64,000 nt of DNA, taken from CATQHS01 sp963422655. Its GTDB lineage: Bacteria > Actinomycetota > Acidimicrobiia > Acidimicrobiales > Aldehydirespiratoraceae. This document shows positions 15,525 through 24,003 of the stretch, in pieces. The stretch is from contig OY730440.1 of NCBI GenBank assembly GCA_963422655.1, positions 2,418,001 to 2,482,000 on the forward strand. Reading direction: 5' to 3'. The number at the start of each line of letters is the position of its first letter. Position 1 is the first letter of the stretch. The translations under genes and the position numbers were made by a program. The notes beneath the pieces are model-generated. The model saw only the letters and a list, made by a program, of their open reading frames with translations, ran no database searches and was not told the origin of the DNA.

Positions 15525-16943
15525 ATGGCAGCGGGCTACACGGGTCGTGGTGTGGGCTCGGTGACGAGAACCCACCGGCCCTCGCTGTTGATCCACGGAG
15601 GGGTTGTCGTCACGGTTGACGATCATGGCGCCGTGCATGACCCGGGCTGGGTGTACGTGAACGGCAACCGAATCGTCGAGGTCGGTTCCGGGACGCCTCC
15701 CCAAGCCCGCTGTCGCCAGGCCGGGGCCGTCATCGACGCGGCCGGGGCCGCGGTCATGCCGGGCATGGTCAACGCTCATACTCACCTGTTCCAGGGTTTC
15801 TTTCGGGGTCTGGCCGACGACAAGACTCTGCTGGACTGGCTGCGGGACTGTATCTGGCCGGCTGCGACTCATCTAGACGGCACCACCATCTACTTGGCTG
15901 CTCTGGCTGGGTTGATCGAAAATCTCCGGAGCGGGGCTACCACGGTTATCGATCATCAATACGTCCATGTCGACGCCAACCTCGACGACGCGGTGTGCCG
16001 GGCCGCCGACGAGCTCGGTGTGCGGTTCGTGCTGGCTCACGGGTGGGCCGACCGCAACTACCACCCGCCACTGATGGAAACCGCCGATATCGCCATCGAG
16101 CGGGCCCGCACCGTCCGTGACCGCTGGGACGGCCACCACGACGACCGTATGCGGGTGGAGCTGGCCCCGCTCATCGCGTGGGGCTGTTCGGACGAGGCCA
16201 TGCGAGCCACGGTGGCCGAGGCCCGGAGCTGGGGTCGGGGCACGCACATCCATTGCGCCGAGACAGCGGTGGAGGTGGAGATGAGCTTGAACGAGCGGGG
16301 GATGCGCCACGTCGAATGGCTGGAGTCGTTGGGGGTGCTCGGCCCCGACGTTCAGCTCGCTCACAGCGTGTGGCTCGACGACGGCGAGCTCGATCTCATC
16401 GCCTCGTCGGGTTCGGTGGTGGTTCATTGCCCGGTGTCGAACATGTACCTGGCCTCGGGGGTGGCCCCCGTCGTCGAGATGAAACGGCGGGGCATCACCG
16501 TGGCGCTGGCCAGCGACGGGCCGGGGAGCAACAACCGCCAAGACATGTTCGAGGTTCTCAAGGCCACGGCGCTGCTCCAGAAAGTACATCACCTCGATGC
16601 GGTGGTGCTTCAACCCGAGGAGGTATTGCATATGGCCTGCCGGGGCGGGGCGGCTGCTTTCGGTCTGCGGGATGCCTTCGGTGCCATTGCCGCAGGACAA
16701 CGAGCCGACCTGGTAGTGGTGGACCTGCGGTCGCCGTTCGTGATGCCGGTTCACCGGGTGCCCAGTGCCCTGGTGTACAACGCCACCCCCCGTGACGTCC
16801 TCGACGTGATCGTCGATGGTCGGGTTCTCATCCGCGACCGTGAGCTGGTCGGAATCGACGAGCAGGCCGTGCTGGCCCGCGCTGGCGTCGCGGCCCGGGC
16901 TCTGTTCGAACGAGCCGGAATTGCTACCCGCCTCCGTAGTTGA
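15525..16943 (+). CDS. Amidohydrolase, 8-oxoguanine deaminase/hydroxyatrazine hydrolase type
   Basis: 472 residues from ATG 15525; GTG 15561 (VTRTHRPSLLIHGG) is an alternative start. Metal ligands are visible in PGMVNAHTHLFQG, IHCAET, the LAHSVWLDD segment and ASDGPGSNN. The pattern DHQYVHVD in place of a lysine-containing segment fits the ATZ/TRZ-like deaminases that use one metal. Members deaminate purines such as 8-oxoguanine and guanine, or s-triazines. Its place before a molybdenum hydroxylase locus supports a role in purine or N-heterocycle catabolism. Confidence 0.88.
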   Translation: MAAGYTGRGVGSVTRTHRPSLLIHGGVVVTVDDHGAVHDPGWVYVNGNRIVEVGSGTPPQARCRQAGAVIDAAGAAVMPGMVNAHTHLFQGFFRGLADDKTLLDWLRDCIWPAATHLDGTTIYLAALAGLIENLRSGATTVIDHQYVHVDANLDDAVCRAADELGVRFVLAHGWADRNYHPPLMETADIAIERARTVRDRWDGHHDDRMRVELAPLIAWGCSDEAMRATVAEARSWGRGTHIHCAETAVEVEMSLNERGMRHVEWLESLGVLGPDVQLAHSVWLDDGELDLIASSGSVVVHCPVSNMYLASGVAPVVEMKRRGITVALASDGPGSNNRQDMFEVLKATALLQKVHHLDAVVLQPEEVLHMACRGGAAAFGLRDAFGAIAAGQRADLVVVDLRSPFVMPVHRVPSALVYNATPRDVLDVIVDGRVLIRDRELVGIDEQAVLARAGVAARALFERAGIATRLRS

Positions 16944-16993
16944 CTTGCAAGAGATAGTCGACTTGCAAGATGTAGCTAACTTGCAAGATGTAC
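16940..16993. repeat. 18-bp tandem triplication at the amidohydrolase stop
   Basis: Units ttgacttgcaagagatag, tcgacttgcaagatgtag and ctaacttgcaagatgtac follow one another from 16940. The first contains the stop codon TGA 16941-16943. Confidence 0.9.
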
Positions 16994-17018
16994 TTGGGGC
17001 TGGGCCTGCTAGCTGTGA

Positions 17019-17095
17019 GTAACCGGTTCACTGTGACAACCGACTAACCGTTACAAACCGGCTACCTGTTACTAACCGGCTAACTGTGACAAACG
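17019..17095. repeat. Four-fold imperfect tandem repeat, 17-18 bp
   Basis: Four degenerate copies around aaccggctaactgtgac begin near 17021, 17038, 17056 and 17074. They are more diverged than the neighbouring triplet and so probably older. Confidence 0.8.
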
Positions 17096-17310
17096 GGATC
17101 GTTGGTGAACCAGCAGGCCAGCACCGATGGCACCGGCTTGGTTACCGAGCCGGGTTTGCAGGAGAGCGGGCGGCATCCGGCGGTGCCGGGTGAGAACGTT
17201 GAAATGATGGATGAGCGCCTCGATGTTGCCGAGAGGATGTATGTCGATATGGCCCACGCCCACCGCGAGCACCTGCCGGATCGACTCGTCCCGCAGTGAA
17301 GCTCAGTTGG
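17072..17310 (-). pseudogene. C-terminal scrap of a ROK-like sugar kinase
   Basis: Minus-strand reading gives HPLGNIEALIHHFNVLTRHR, then LLQTRLGNQAGAIGAGLLV and a stop. LGNxAGxxGAxLL is the usual end of ROK-family kinases/repressors. Only about 65 residues remain and no start or ATP-binding part lies upstream. The other 16944-17339 bases hold only tandem repeats. Confidence 0.4.
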
Positions 17311-17339
17311 CCCGCGGTCGGGCGCGCTAAAGTCATCGG

Positions 17340-18086
17340 ATGCCTCGAATGGTGGCCTACCATCGGCCCACAACTATCGAAGACGCCATCGGCTTGTTGA
17401 GTGAACCCGACCGGGTGGTCTTGGCCGGTGGCACCATGCTGAACGCTGACCGGGAGCCCTCCGATCTCGAAGCCGTGGATATCCAGGCCCTGAGGCTGGA
17501 CCGGATCGAAGCCGACGATACCGGCCGGGTCCGGTTGGGGGCCATGGTCACCCTCGACGAGATATCCCGGTCCGAATCGATACCGGCCCGGATGCGCCAT
17601 GTGGCTCGGGCCGAGGCGCCCTCGACGCTGCGAACCCTGGCCACCGTGGGCGGTCTGGTGGCCCGACGCCAAGCCGACAGCGTGTTGCTGGCCGCCCTGC
17701 TGGCTCACCGGGGCCGGGTCGCTCTGGCCGGCGGGGGCGGTGCCGACGACTTGGAACTGGGGGAGTTGCTGGCCGCAGAAATGCCGGCCGGAGCGCTGAT
17801 CACGGCGGTGACCATCGACCCGGACGGTGCTGTCGCCACCGCCGGTACCGGCCGGACCCCGGCCGATGTACCCATCGTGGCCGCCTACGGGCGTAGGGTC
17901 GGCGGTGCCGTTACCGTAACCCTCACCGGCGTGGCTGGTGTCCCGGTCAGGGCCGACGAGTCGGACCCGGTGGCGGGGCTGGCCCCCGACGGCGACTTCC
18001 GGGGCTCGTCCGAATACCGACTGATGTTGGCCGGTGTCCTCACCCGACGAGTGGTGGCGGATTTGGCCAGGGAAGGGGTGGGCTGA
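17340..18086 (+). CDS. FAD-binding subunit of a molybdenum hydroxylase (CoxM/XdhB type)
   Basis: 248 residues, shorter than the usual 270-290. The FAD pyrophosphate loops appear as VVLAGGTMLNADR (family AGGTDL) and TLRTLATVGGLVARRQADS (family IRNxATxGGNI). The N-terminal FxYxxPxTxxEA-like motif reads VAYHRPTTIEDAIGLL. It should carry electrons from the Mo subunit to an acceptor. Its stop overlaps the start of the Mo subunit gene by one base (TGATG), so the two are co-translated. The iron-sulphur link between them appears to be lost. Confidence 0.87.
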   Translation: MPRMVAYHRPTTIEDAIGLLSEPDRVVLAGGTMLNADREPSDLEAVDIQALRLDRIEADDTGRVRLGAMVTLDEISRSESIPARMRHVARAEAPSTLRTLATVGGLVARRQADSVLLAALLAHRGRVALAGGGGADDLELGELLAAEMPAGALITAVTIDPDGAVATAGTGRTPADVPIVAAYGRRVGGAVTVTLTGVAGVPVRADESDPVAGLAPDGDFRGSSEYRLMLAGVLTRRVVADLAREGVG

Positions 18087-21037
18087 TGGAAGCAGGCAGA
18101 GCCAGTGAGATGACAGAGGTCACCTTCGATCTCAACGGTGCGGCCACTACCGTCACGGTGGCACCTCACGAGTCGTTGCGGGCGGTGCTGCGGCGCTTGG
18201 GCATGTTCTCGGTCCGTTACGGCTCCGACAGCGGCGAGACCGGCGCCGCCGCGGTGCTCTTCGACGGGCGGCTGGTCAGCGCCGATGTCGTCGGTGCGGC
18301 CCAGGCCGGCGGCCATGCCATCACCACCTTGGAGGCCCTCAACGTCTCGCCCGAACTGCATCCCATCCAAGCTGCCTTCGTGGCGGTAGGGGCCTTCCAG
18401 TCGGGCTACTCGGCCGGGGCAATGATCCTGGGGACCATGGCGTTGCTGAAAGCCGACCCCGATCCGTCCGAGGCCGAGATCCGCGACATGCTCTCGGGCA
18501 TCCTCGACCGCGAAACCGCCTACACCAAGCCGGTCGAAGCAGTGAAACGAGCCGCAGCCGTGCTGAGGGGCGATAAGCCCGACCCCTTCGGCCCGCTGGT
18601 CCTGCCGCCGATGACCGACGGGCTCAACCCGGCAGTCGTTGATGCCGACGACCCGGCTGTGCCGGCTTCGAGCTCGGTGCCTCGCTTGGTCCCGTCCCGA
18701 GACGTGCCCGACATGGCCGTGGTCGGCAAACCGGAGGTGAAGGTCGACTCGGTTCGCCTGGCCAAGGGAAACCCGGCCTTCACCGACGACATCGAGCCCC
18801 GGGGGATGCTCTACGCCAAGGTGCTGCGCAGCCCCCACGCCCATGCCCGCATCGTCGGCATCGACGACTCGAAGGCCTTGGCCCTGCCCGGGGTGCGAGC
18901 GGTGCGCCACCACCGGAACACTCCTCGGGTGAAGTACGCCTCGGGCGGCCAGAGCTGGCCCAACCCCCACCCCCACGACCAGGTGAGCTTCGACGACAAG
19001 GTCCGTCATGTCGGAGACCGGGTGGCGGCGGTGGCCGCCGACACCATCGAGATCGCCGAGGAAGCCATCCGGCTCATCGACGTGACCTATGAAGTGCTCC
19101 CGGCCGTCTTCGACGAACGGGATGCCATGAAGCCCGGCGCGCCGGTGGTCCACGACGAGGACGACACCCATCACATCGCCGACCGGGACCGTAATCTGGT
19201 CCATCACATCACGGCCCGACGAGGCGACCTCGAGGGTGCTTTCGCCATCGCCCCCCATGTCTTCGAGCAGACCTTCCGGGTCCATCAGGTTCAGCAGTGC
19301 CCGATCGAGCCCCACATATCCATGGCCTGGCTCGACTCCGACGAGCGCATGGTGGTCCGCACCGCTACCCAGGTGCCCTTCCACACCCGGCGAATGCTGG
19401 CCCCCCTCATCGGCATGGACATCAAGGACGTCCGGGTCATCAAGCCCCGCATCGGCGGCGGCTTCGGGGCCAAGCAGGAGATGCTCATAGAGGACATCGC
19501 CGCCCACTTGGCCATCGCCACTCGTCGCCCGGTTCGGCTCGAGCTCGACCGGGCCGAGGAGTTCTTCGCCAGCCGCACCCGCCATCCCCAGACGATCACT
19601 TTCCGGTCCGCGGTCGACCGCGACGGCCGGCTCATGGCTCAGGACATGTACGTGCTGGGCAACACCGGCCCTTACGGGACCCACGGCTTCACGGTGCAGA
19701 TCGTCTCGGGGCTGCGGGGTCTGTCCTCCTACAACGCTTCGGCCAAGCGCTTCACCTGCGATGTCGTCTACACCAACATCCCGGTTCCGGGCGCCTACCG
19801 GGGCTACGGCGGCCCCCAGGGCGAGTTCGCCCTCGAAGCTCACATGGAGGACATCGCCCGGGCTCTCGATATGGACGTCCTCGACTTCAAGCGCCGTAAC
19901 TGGGTGAAGATGGGCGACGAGCAGGACATCGCCCCCCACCTCGGTGAGCGGGCTCCGGCTACCGAGGAGCTCGACGACTACCCCAAGATCATGTCGTCGG
20001 GGATCGAGGAGTGCGTGGCCCAAGGCGGTCGCGAGATCGGCTGGCACCGGCGCCATGACCCGGCCTGGAAGCAGCCGGCCGACCGGCCTCACATTCGCCG
20101 GGGCATCGGCTTCGCCTTCTGCATGCACGGTACCGCCATCCCCTTCCTGGACATGGGAGGGTGCTCCATCAAGCTCAACGACGACGGCTCGTTCAACATG
20201 CTCATCGGCGCCACCGACCTGGGCACCGGGGCCGACACCGTCATCGGGCAGATCGCGGCCGAGGTGTTGGGGGTGCCGCTGGACGACATCAAAGTGTACT
20301 CGAGCGATACCGACGTAACCCCCTTCGACACCGGGGCCTATGCCTCGTCGACCACCTACATATCCGGCACCGCCGCGTTGCGAGCGGCCGAGGTGGTGCG
20401 CAAGCGGCTCAAGGAGCGGGCCGCCATGCTGCTCGAGGTCGACGAGCCCTGCACCATCGAGCTCCGGGACCGGCGGGCCTACGCCGCCGACGGTCGTTCG
20501 GTGAGCCTGGAAGAGATCGCCCTGGACTCGCTGCACATGCAGGAGCACGAGCAGATCATGGGCACGGCTTCGCACGTCTCGCCCGACTGCCCGCCCGCGT
20601 TCGCGGCCCAGTTCGCCGAGATCGAGGTGGATGTCGAAACCGGTCAGGTCACGGTGACCAAGCTGGTGATGGCCGTCGACTGCGGGGTGGCCATCAACCC
20701 GGTCACTGCCAGCGGCCAAGTGGAGGGCGGCATGATCCAAGCCCTCGGCTACGGCCACTGCGAGGAGATAGTTCTCGACGGCGCCGGCCGGATGATCAAC
20801 CCGTCGTTCGGCCCCTACAAGATCTACCGGGCCGACGAGGTACCCGAGACGGTCGTGTTCTTGGTGCAGACCATGGAGGACAGCGGCCCGTTCGGGGCCA
20901 AGGCCGTGGCCGAGATCCCCAAGGACGGGGTGGCTCCGGCGGTGCGTAACGCCATCCTCGACGCCACCGGAGTGGCAATCAACGATCTGCCCTTCACCCC
21001 GGAACGGGTGTGGAGAGCCCTTCGGTCCCACGCTTGA
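18086..21037 (+). CDS. Xanthine-dehydrogenase-like Mo subunit fused to a cysteine-less ferredoxin domain
   Basis: 983 residues; ATG 18110 is an alternative start. Residues about 10-160 align along their length with the two [2Fe-2S] domains of molybdenum hydroxylase small subunits, but every ligand Cys is replaced. VRYGSDSGETGAAAVLFDG has Ser47, Thr52 and Ala55, then Ala66; QSGYSAGAM has Ser106 and Ser109; ILDRETAY has Asp141 and Glu143. From about 210 the Mo-pterin domain follows, with GNPAFTDDI, RIGGGFGAKQEM, VPGAYRGYGGPQGEFALE and a C-terminal GAKAVAEIPKDG that keeps the catalytic-type Glu. The fused layout recalls selenium-dependent or XdhD-type enzymes, consistent with yqeB downstream. 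Without clusters, electrons cannot take the usual path. Confidence 0.9.
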   Translation: MEAGRASEMTEVTFDLNGAATTVTVAPHESLRAVLRRLGMFSVRYGSDSGETGAAAVLFDGRLVSADVVGAAQAGGHAITTLEALNVSPELHPIQAAFVAVGAFQSGYSAGAMILGTMALLKADPDPSEAEIRDMLSGILDRETAYTKPVEAVKRAAAVLRGDKPDPFGPLVLPPMTDGLNPAVVDADDPAVPASSSVPRLVPSRDVPDMAVVGKPEVKVDSVRLAKGNPAFTDDIEPRGMLYAKVLRSPHAHARIVGIDDSKALALPGVRAVRHHRNTPRVKYASGGQSWPNPHPHDQVSFDDKVRHVGDRVAAVAADTIEIAEEAIRLIDVTYEVLPAVFDERDAMKPGAPVVHDEDDTHHIADRDRNLVHHITARRGDLEGAFAIAPHVFEQTFRVHQVQQCPIEPHISMAWLDSDERMVVRTATQVPFHTRRMLAPLIGMDIKDVRVIKPRIGGGFGAKQEMLIEDIAAHLAIATRRPVRLELDRAEEFFASRTRHPQTITFRSAVDRDGRLMAQDMYVLGNTGPYGTHGFTVQIVSGLRGLSSYNASAKRFTCDVVYTNIPVPGAYRGYGGPQGEFALEAHMEDIARALDMDVLDFKRRNWVKMGDEQDIAPHLGERAPATEELDDYPKIMSSGIEECVAQGGREIGWHRRHDPAWKQPADRPHIRRGIGFAFCMHGTAIPFLDMGGCSIKLNDDGSFNMLIGATDLGTGADTVIGQIAAEVLGVPLDDIKVYSSDTDVTPFDTGAYASSTTYISGTAALRAAEVVRKRLKERAAMLLEVDEPCTIELRDRRAYAADGRSVSLEEIALDSLHMQEHEQIMGTASHVSPDCPPAFAAQFAEIEVDVETGQVTVTKLVMAVDCGVAINPVTASGQVEGGMIQALGYGHCEEIVLDGAGRMINPSFGPYKIYRADEVPETVVFLVQTMEDSGPFGAKAVAEIPKDGVAPAVRNAILDATGVAINDLPFTPERVWRALRSHA

Positions 21038-21040
21038 GCC

Positions 21041-22363
21041 GTGGCTCCGGGGACGATCGTCACCGCCGACTGGGTCATCGCCGCGGCAACCGACGATCCC
21101 CGGCCCGATCACGCCGTTCGGGTGGTCGGCGACCGCATCGACGAGCTCGGCCCGGCGGCTGAGCTGCGGGCCCGCCATCCCGGTGACGCCTGCATCGATG
21201 GGTCCGGTCAGGTGCTCATGCCCGGGTTCGTCAACGCTCATGTTCACCTCTACGGGGTGCTGGCCCACGGCATCCCCGCCGATGATGCCCCATCCGGGTT
21301 CTGGAGCTTTCTCGACGACTACTGGTGGCCCAAGATCGAGAACGCCCTCGATCACGACATGATCGCCGCTGCCGCCGACTGGGTGACGGTCGAGCTGCTG
21401 AGGTCGGGCACCACCAGCTTCTTCGACATCTTGGAAGCCCCCAACGCCTTGCCTGAGGCCCTGCTGGTCGAAAAGGAGGTGATCGACCGGCGGGGGCCGA
21501 GGGCGATTCTGAGCTTCGAGGCCACCGAACGCATGGGGGCCACCAATGGCCGAGCCGGTCTGGCCGAGAACGTGCGGCTGATCGAAGCGGCCCGGTCCGA
21601 CCGGTCGAGCCTCGTGTCGGGGGCGATGTGCTACCACACCACGTTCACTTGCTCGGAGCCGCTGATCCGTCAGGCCTTCGAGCTGGCCGAGCATCACGAC
21701 GTGTTCTGCCACGCCCATGTCAATGAGGGCACACACGAGCCGGAGTGGTGCCTCGAGCACCACGGCCTGCGAACGCTCGAGTTCTACCGGCGGCTGGGGG
21801 TGGCCTCCCCCCGGTTCCAGGCCAGCCAGTGCGTGCAGGTCTCGGAACGAGAGATCGGTATAATCGCCGATTCCGGCATCCGAGTGTCGCACATGCCGCT
21901 GGCCAACTGCGAGGTCGGGGGCGGGATCGCGCCCATCCCCGAGCTGCTCGAACGGGGCGTGACGCTGGGCTTGGGGTCCGACGGCTATGTCAACGACATG
22001 TTCGCGGTCATGCGGGGGGCGTTCTTGCTGCACAGGGCCCGAACGCTGGATCCGGGGGTGCTGCCGGCCGATGTGGTGTTGCACCTCGCTACGGAAGGGT
22101 CGGCTCGAGTCCTCGGCCTCACCGGCGTCGGCCGGCTCGAACCGGGCTTTTGCGCCGACCTCCAACTGGTCGAGGCCCGTTTCCCCACTCCGGTTCAGGG
22201 CCACAACCTGGCCGAACAGCTCGTGCAATGGGGTGATCATTGCTGGGTGCGCGACGTGATGGTGGCCGGCCGGTGGCTGGTGTGCGGTGGTGAGGTACTC
22301 GACGCCGACTCGGACCGGCTGCGGGCCCGCTGTCGTGAGCAAGCGGCCCGGCTGTGGGCGTGA
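21041..22363 (+). CDS. Amidohydrolase, SsnA/cytosine-deaminase-like
   Basis: 440 residues from GTG 21041, three bases after the Mo gene. Metal-site motifs are MPGFVNAHVHLYG, FCHAHVNEG, an expected His region reading ASQCVQVSE (changed from SHC/AHG) and LGLGSDGYVNDMF. Proteins of this type sit next to selenium-dependent molybdenum hydroxylases in enteric bacteria (ssnA in the xdhD-yqeB region). It probably acts on the same heterocyclic substrate pathway. Substrate unproven. Confidence 0.85.
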   Translation: MAPGTIVTADWVIAAATDDPRPDHAVRVVGDRIDELGPAAELRARHPGDACIDGSGQVLMPGFVNAHVHLYGVLAHGIPADDAPSGFWSFLDDYWWPKIENALDHDMIAAAADWVTVELLRSGTTSFFDILEAPNALPEALLVEKEVIDRRGPRAILSFEATERMGATNGRAGLAENVRLIEAARSDRSSLVSGAMCYHTTFTCSEPLIRQAFELAEHHDVFCHAHVNEGTHEPEWCLEHHGLRTLEFYRRLGVASPRFQASQCVQVSEREIGIIADSGIRVSHMPLANCEVGGGIAPIPELLERGVTLGLGSDGYVNDMFAVMRGAFLLHRARTLDPGVLPADVVLHLATEGSARVLGLTGVGRLEPGFCADLQLVEARFPTPVQGHNLAEQLVQWGDHCWVRDVMVAGRWLVCGGEVLDADSDRLRARCREQAARLWA

Positions 22364-23169
22364 GTCCAGCCGTCGCGACCGGAGACACAAGGGCCAGTGG
22401 GGCCCCGGGCCCAGGCCTGATCGGGGAGTTGGCCGGCGCGGTGGCGGCCGGGGTGGCCGTGGCGGCCGCCACCGTCGTGGACACCTCGCGGTCGGTGCCC
22501 CGCCGGCCCGGCGCCAAGATGCTGGTGTTTCGTGACGGCCGCACCCGCGGGACCGTGGGCGGAGGCGAGATGGAAGCTCGAGTCGTGATCGAGGCCGTCG
22601 AGTCCCTGGGCGACGGCCGTCCCCGTATGCTCGACTACCGGCTGGTCCACCCCGACCAGGGCGATCCGGGAGTGTGCGGGGGCGACGTCTCGATATTCGT
22701 GGAGCCTCACATGCCTCGACCGACTCTTGTAGTGGTGGGATACGGCCACGTGGGCCGGGCCGTTGCCCATCTGGCCCACTGGCTCGACTACCTGGTAGTG
22801 GTCAGCGACGACCGCGACGGGCTCGAAGCCGACGCCACCTCGGTCCACGAGCTCTTCACCGGCCCCATCACCGATCTGATAGCGGGGCGGCCCTTCGATG
22901 CCGACACCTCGGTGGTGCTGGTCACCCGCAACGTCGGCCTCGACGTGGCCGCGCTGTCGGCGCTGCTGGCCACCGGGGCCGGCTATATCGGAGTGATGGG
23001 AAGCGCCCGGCGGTGGAACACGGCCCGAGCCCAACTGGAGGTCCGGGGGGTGGACCCGGCCGACCTCGACCGGGTGAAAGCGCCGATCGGCATCGAGGTC
23101 GGAGCCGAGACACCCTCTGAGATCGCTGTGAGCATCATGGCCGAGGTGATCGCCCATCGCCGCCTCTGA
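22360..23169 (+). CDS. xdhC: XdhC/CoxI-family molybdenum cofactor insertion/sulfuration protein
   Basis: 269 residues from GTG 22360 (GTGA overlap with the upstream stop); GTG 22354 is a close alternative. The N-terminal XdhC domain reads DTSRSVPRRPGAKMLVFRDG then GTVGGGEMEARVV. A Rossmann-type XdhC_C domain follows, with VVVGYGHVGRAVAHLA and YIGVMGSARRW. XdhC binds the Mo cofactor and hands the sulfurated form to xanthine dehydrogenase. Its presence argues that the cysteine-less Mo subunit is still matured as a molybdoenzyme. Confidence 0.92.
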   Translation: MSPAVATGDTRASGAPGPGLIGELAGAVAAGVAVAAATVVDTSRSVPRRPGAKMLVFRDGRTRGTVGGGEMEARVVIEAVESLGDGRPRMLDYRLVHPDQGDPGVCGGDVSIFVEPHMPRPTLVVVGYGHVGRAVAHLAHWLDYLVVVSDDRDGLEADATSVHELFTGPITDLIAGRPFDADTSVVLVTRNVGLDVAALSALLATGAGYIGVMGSARRWNTARAQLEVRGVDPADLDRVKAPIGIEVGAETPSEIAVSIMAEVIAHRRL

Positions 23170-23179
23170 GCCACTCTGC

Positions 23180-23959
23180 GTGCTGCGGGGCGGTGGTGAC
23201 CTCGCCACCGGGGTGGCCTGGCGACTGACCCGGGCCGGCTGGCCCGTGGTCGTGCTCGAGCTGCCCCGACCCCTGACGGTGCGCCGGACCGTGGCTCTGT
23301 CCACCGCCGTCACCGAGGGGGAAGTGGTGGTGCAGGGTCTGAGAGGGATTCGGGTCGACTCGCCCAGCGAGGCCGTGGCCGTGGCCGCTACCGGCGCTGT
23401 GGCCGTGCTCGTCTCCGGTGAGCGGGTGCCCGTCGGTGCCGAAGTGGTGGTGGACGCCCGGCTGGCCAAACGCAACCTCGACACCACTATCGACGACGCC
23501 GATCTGGTGGTGGGGTTGGGTCCGGGCTTCGTGGCCGGAACCGACTGCCACGGGGTGGTCGAGACCATGCGGGGCCACAGTCTGGGTCGGGTCCTGTGGG
23601 CCGGCTCGGCTGCGGCCGACACCGGCACGCCCGGGCTGGTGGGCGGCCGCGGCGCCGACCGAGTGCTGAGGGCTCCCGCCGACGGAATAGCGGCCTGGGA
23701 CGCGGCCATCGGCGACATCGTCACCTGCGGCGAGGGCTTGGGGACCGTGGCCGAGGTGGCGGTGAAGGCACCCTTCGACGGGGTCCTGCGAGGCGCTATC
23801 GCCACCGGGACCGAAGTTCGGGCCGGGCTGAAGATCGGTGACGTGGATGCTCGCTGCGATCCAGCCGCTTGCTACCAGATCTCCGACAAGGCGCTGGCCG
23901 TGGGCGGGGGAGTGCTGGAAGCGGTGCTGGCCTGGCGCTCGGGCCGGGCCGGCTTCTGA
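23180..23959 (+). CDS. yqeB: YqeB/EF2563-family selenium-dependent molybdenum hydroxylase accessory protein
   Basis: 259 residues from GTG 23180. It opens LRGGGDLATGVAWRLTRAGW and contains ELPRPLTVRRTVALSTAV, the highly typical LVVGLGPGFVAGTDCHGVVE then TMRGHSLGRV and PGLVGGRGADRVL, and ends in SDKALAVGGGVLEAVLAW. The family is a marker of enzymes that carry labile selenium on the Mo cofactor. No selenium genes (selD, yqeC) are in the window, so selenium use is inference. It closes the Mo hydroxylase operon. Confidence 0.92.
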   Translation: MLRGGGDLATGVAWRLTRAGWPVVVLELPRPLTVRRTVALSTAVTEGEVVVQGLRGIRVDSPSEAVAVAATGAVAVLVSGERVPVGAEVVVDARLAKRNLDTTIDDADLVVGLGPGFVAGTDCHGVVETMRGHSLGRVLWAGSAAADTGTPGLVGGRGADRVLRAPADGIAAWDAAIGDIVTCGEGLGTVAEVAVKAPFDGVLRGAIATGTEVRAGLKIGDVDARCDPAACYQISDKALAVGGGVLEAVLAWRSGRAGF

Positions 23960-23981
23960 AGGCGAGCTCGGGCCGGGCCGG
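23937..23981. repeat. 29-bp-spaced direct repeat across the yqeB stop
   Basis: gctcgggccgggccgg occurs at 23937-23952 and 23966-23981, with the yqeB stop codon between. The spacing and position match the other junction duplications, though the unit is less well conserved. Confidence 0.7.
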
Positions 23982-24003
23982 TCACCTGAGTAGGGTCCGG
24001 TCC

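Noticed and set aside
17885..22390. A 1501-codon open frame on the minus strand
   Set aside because: It is antisense to three clear Mo hydroxylase cluster genes; its His/Gly/Asp-rich text is the complement of high-GC coding sequence and matches no family.
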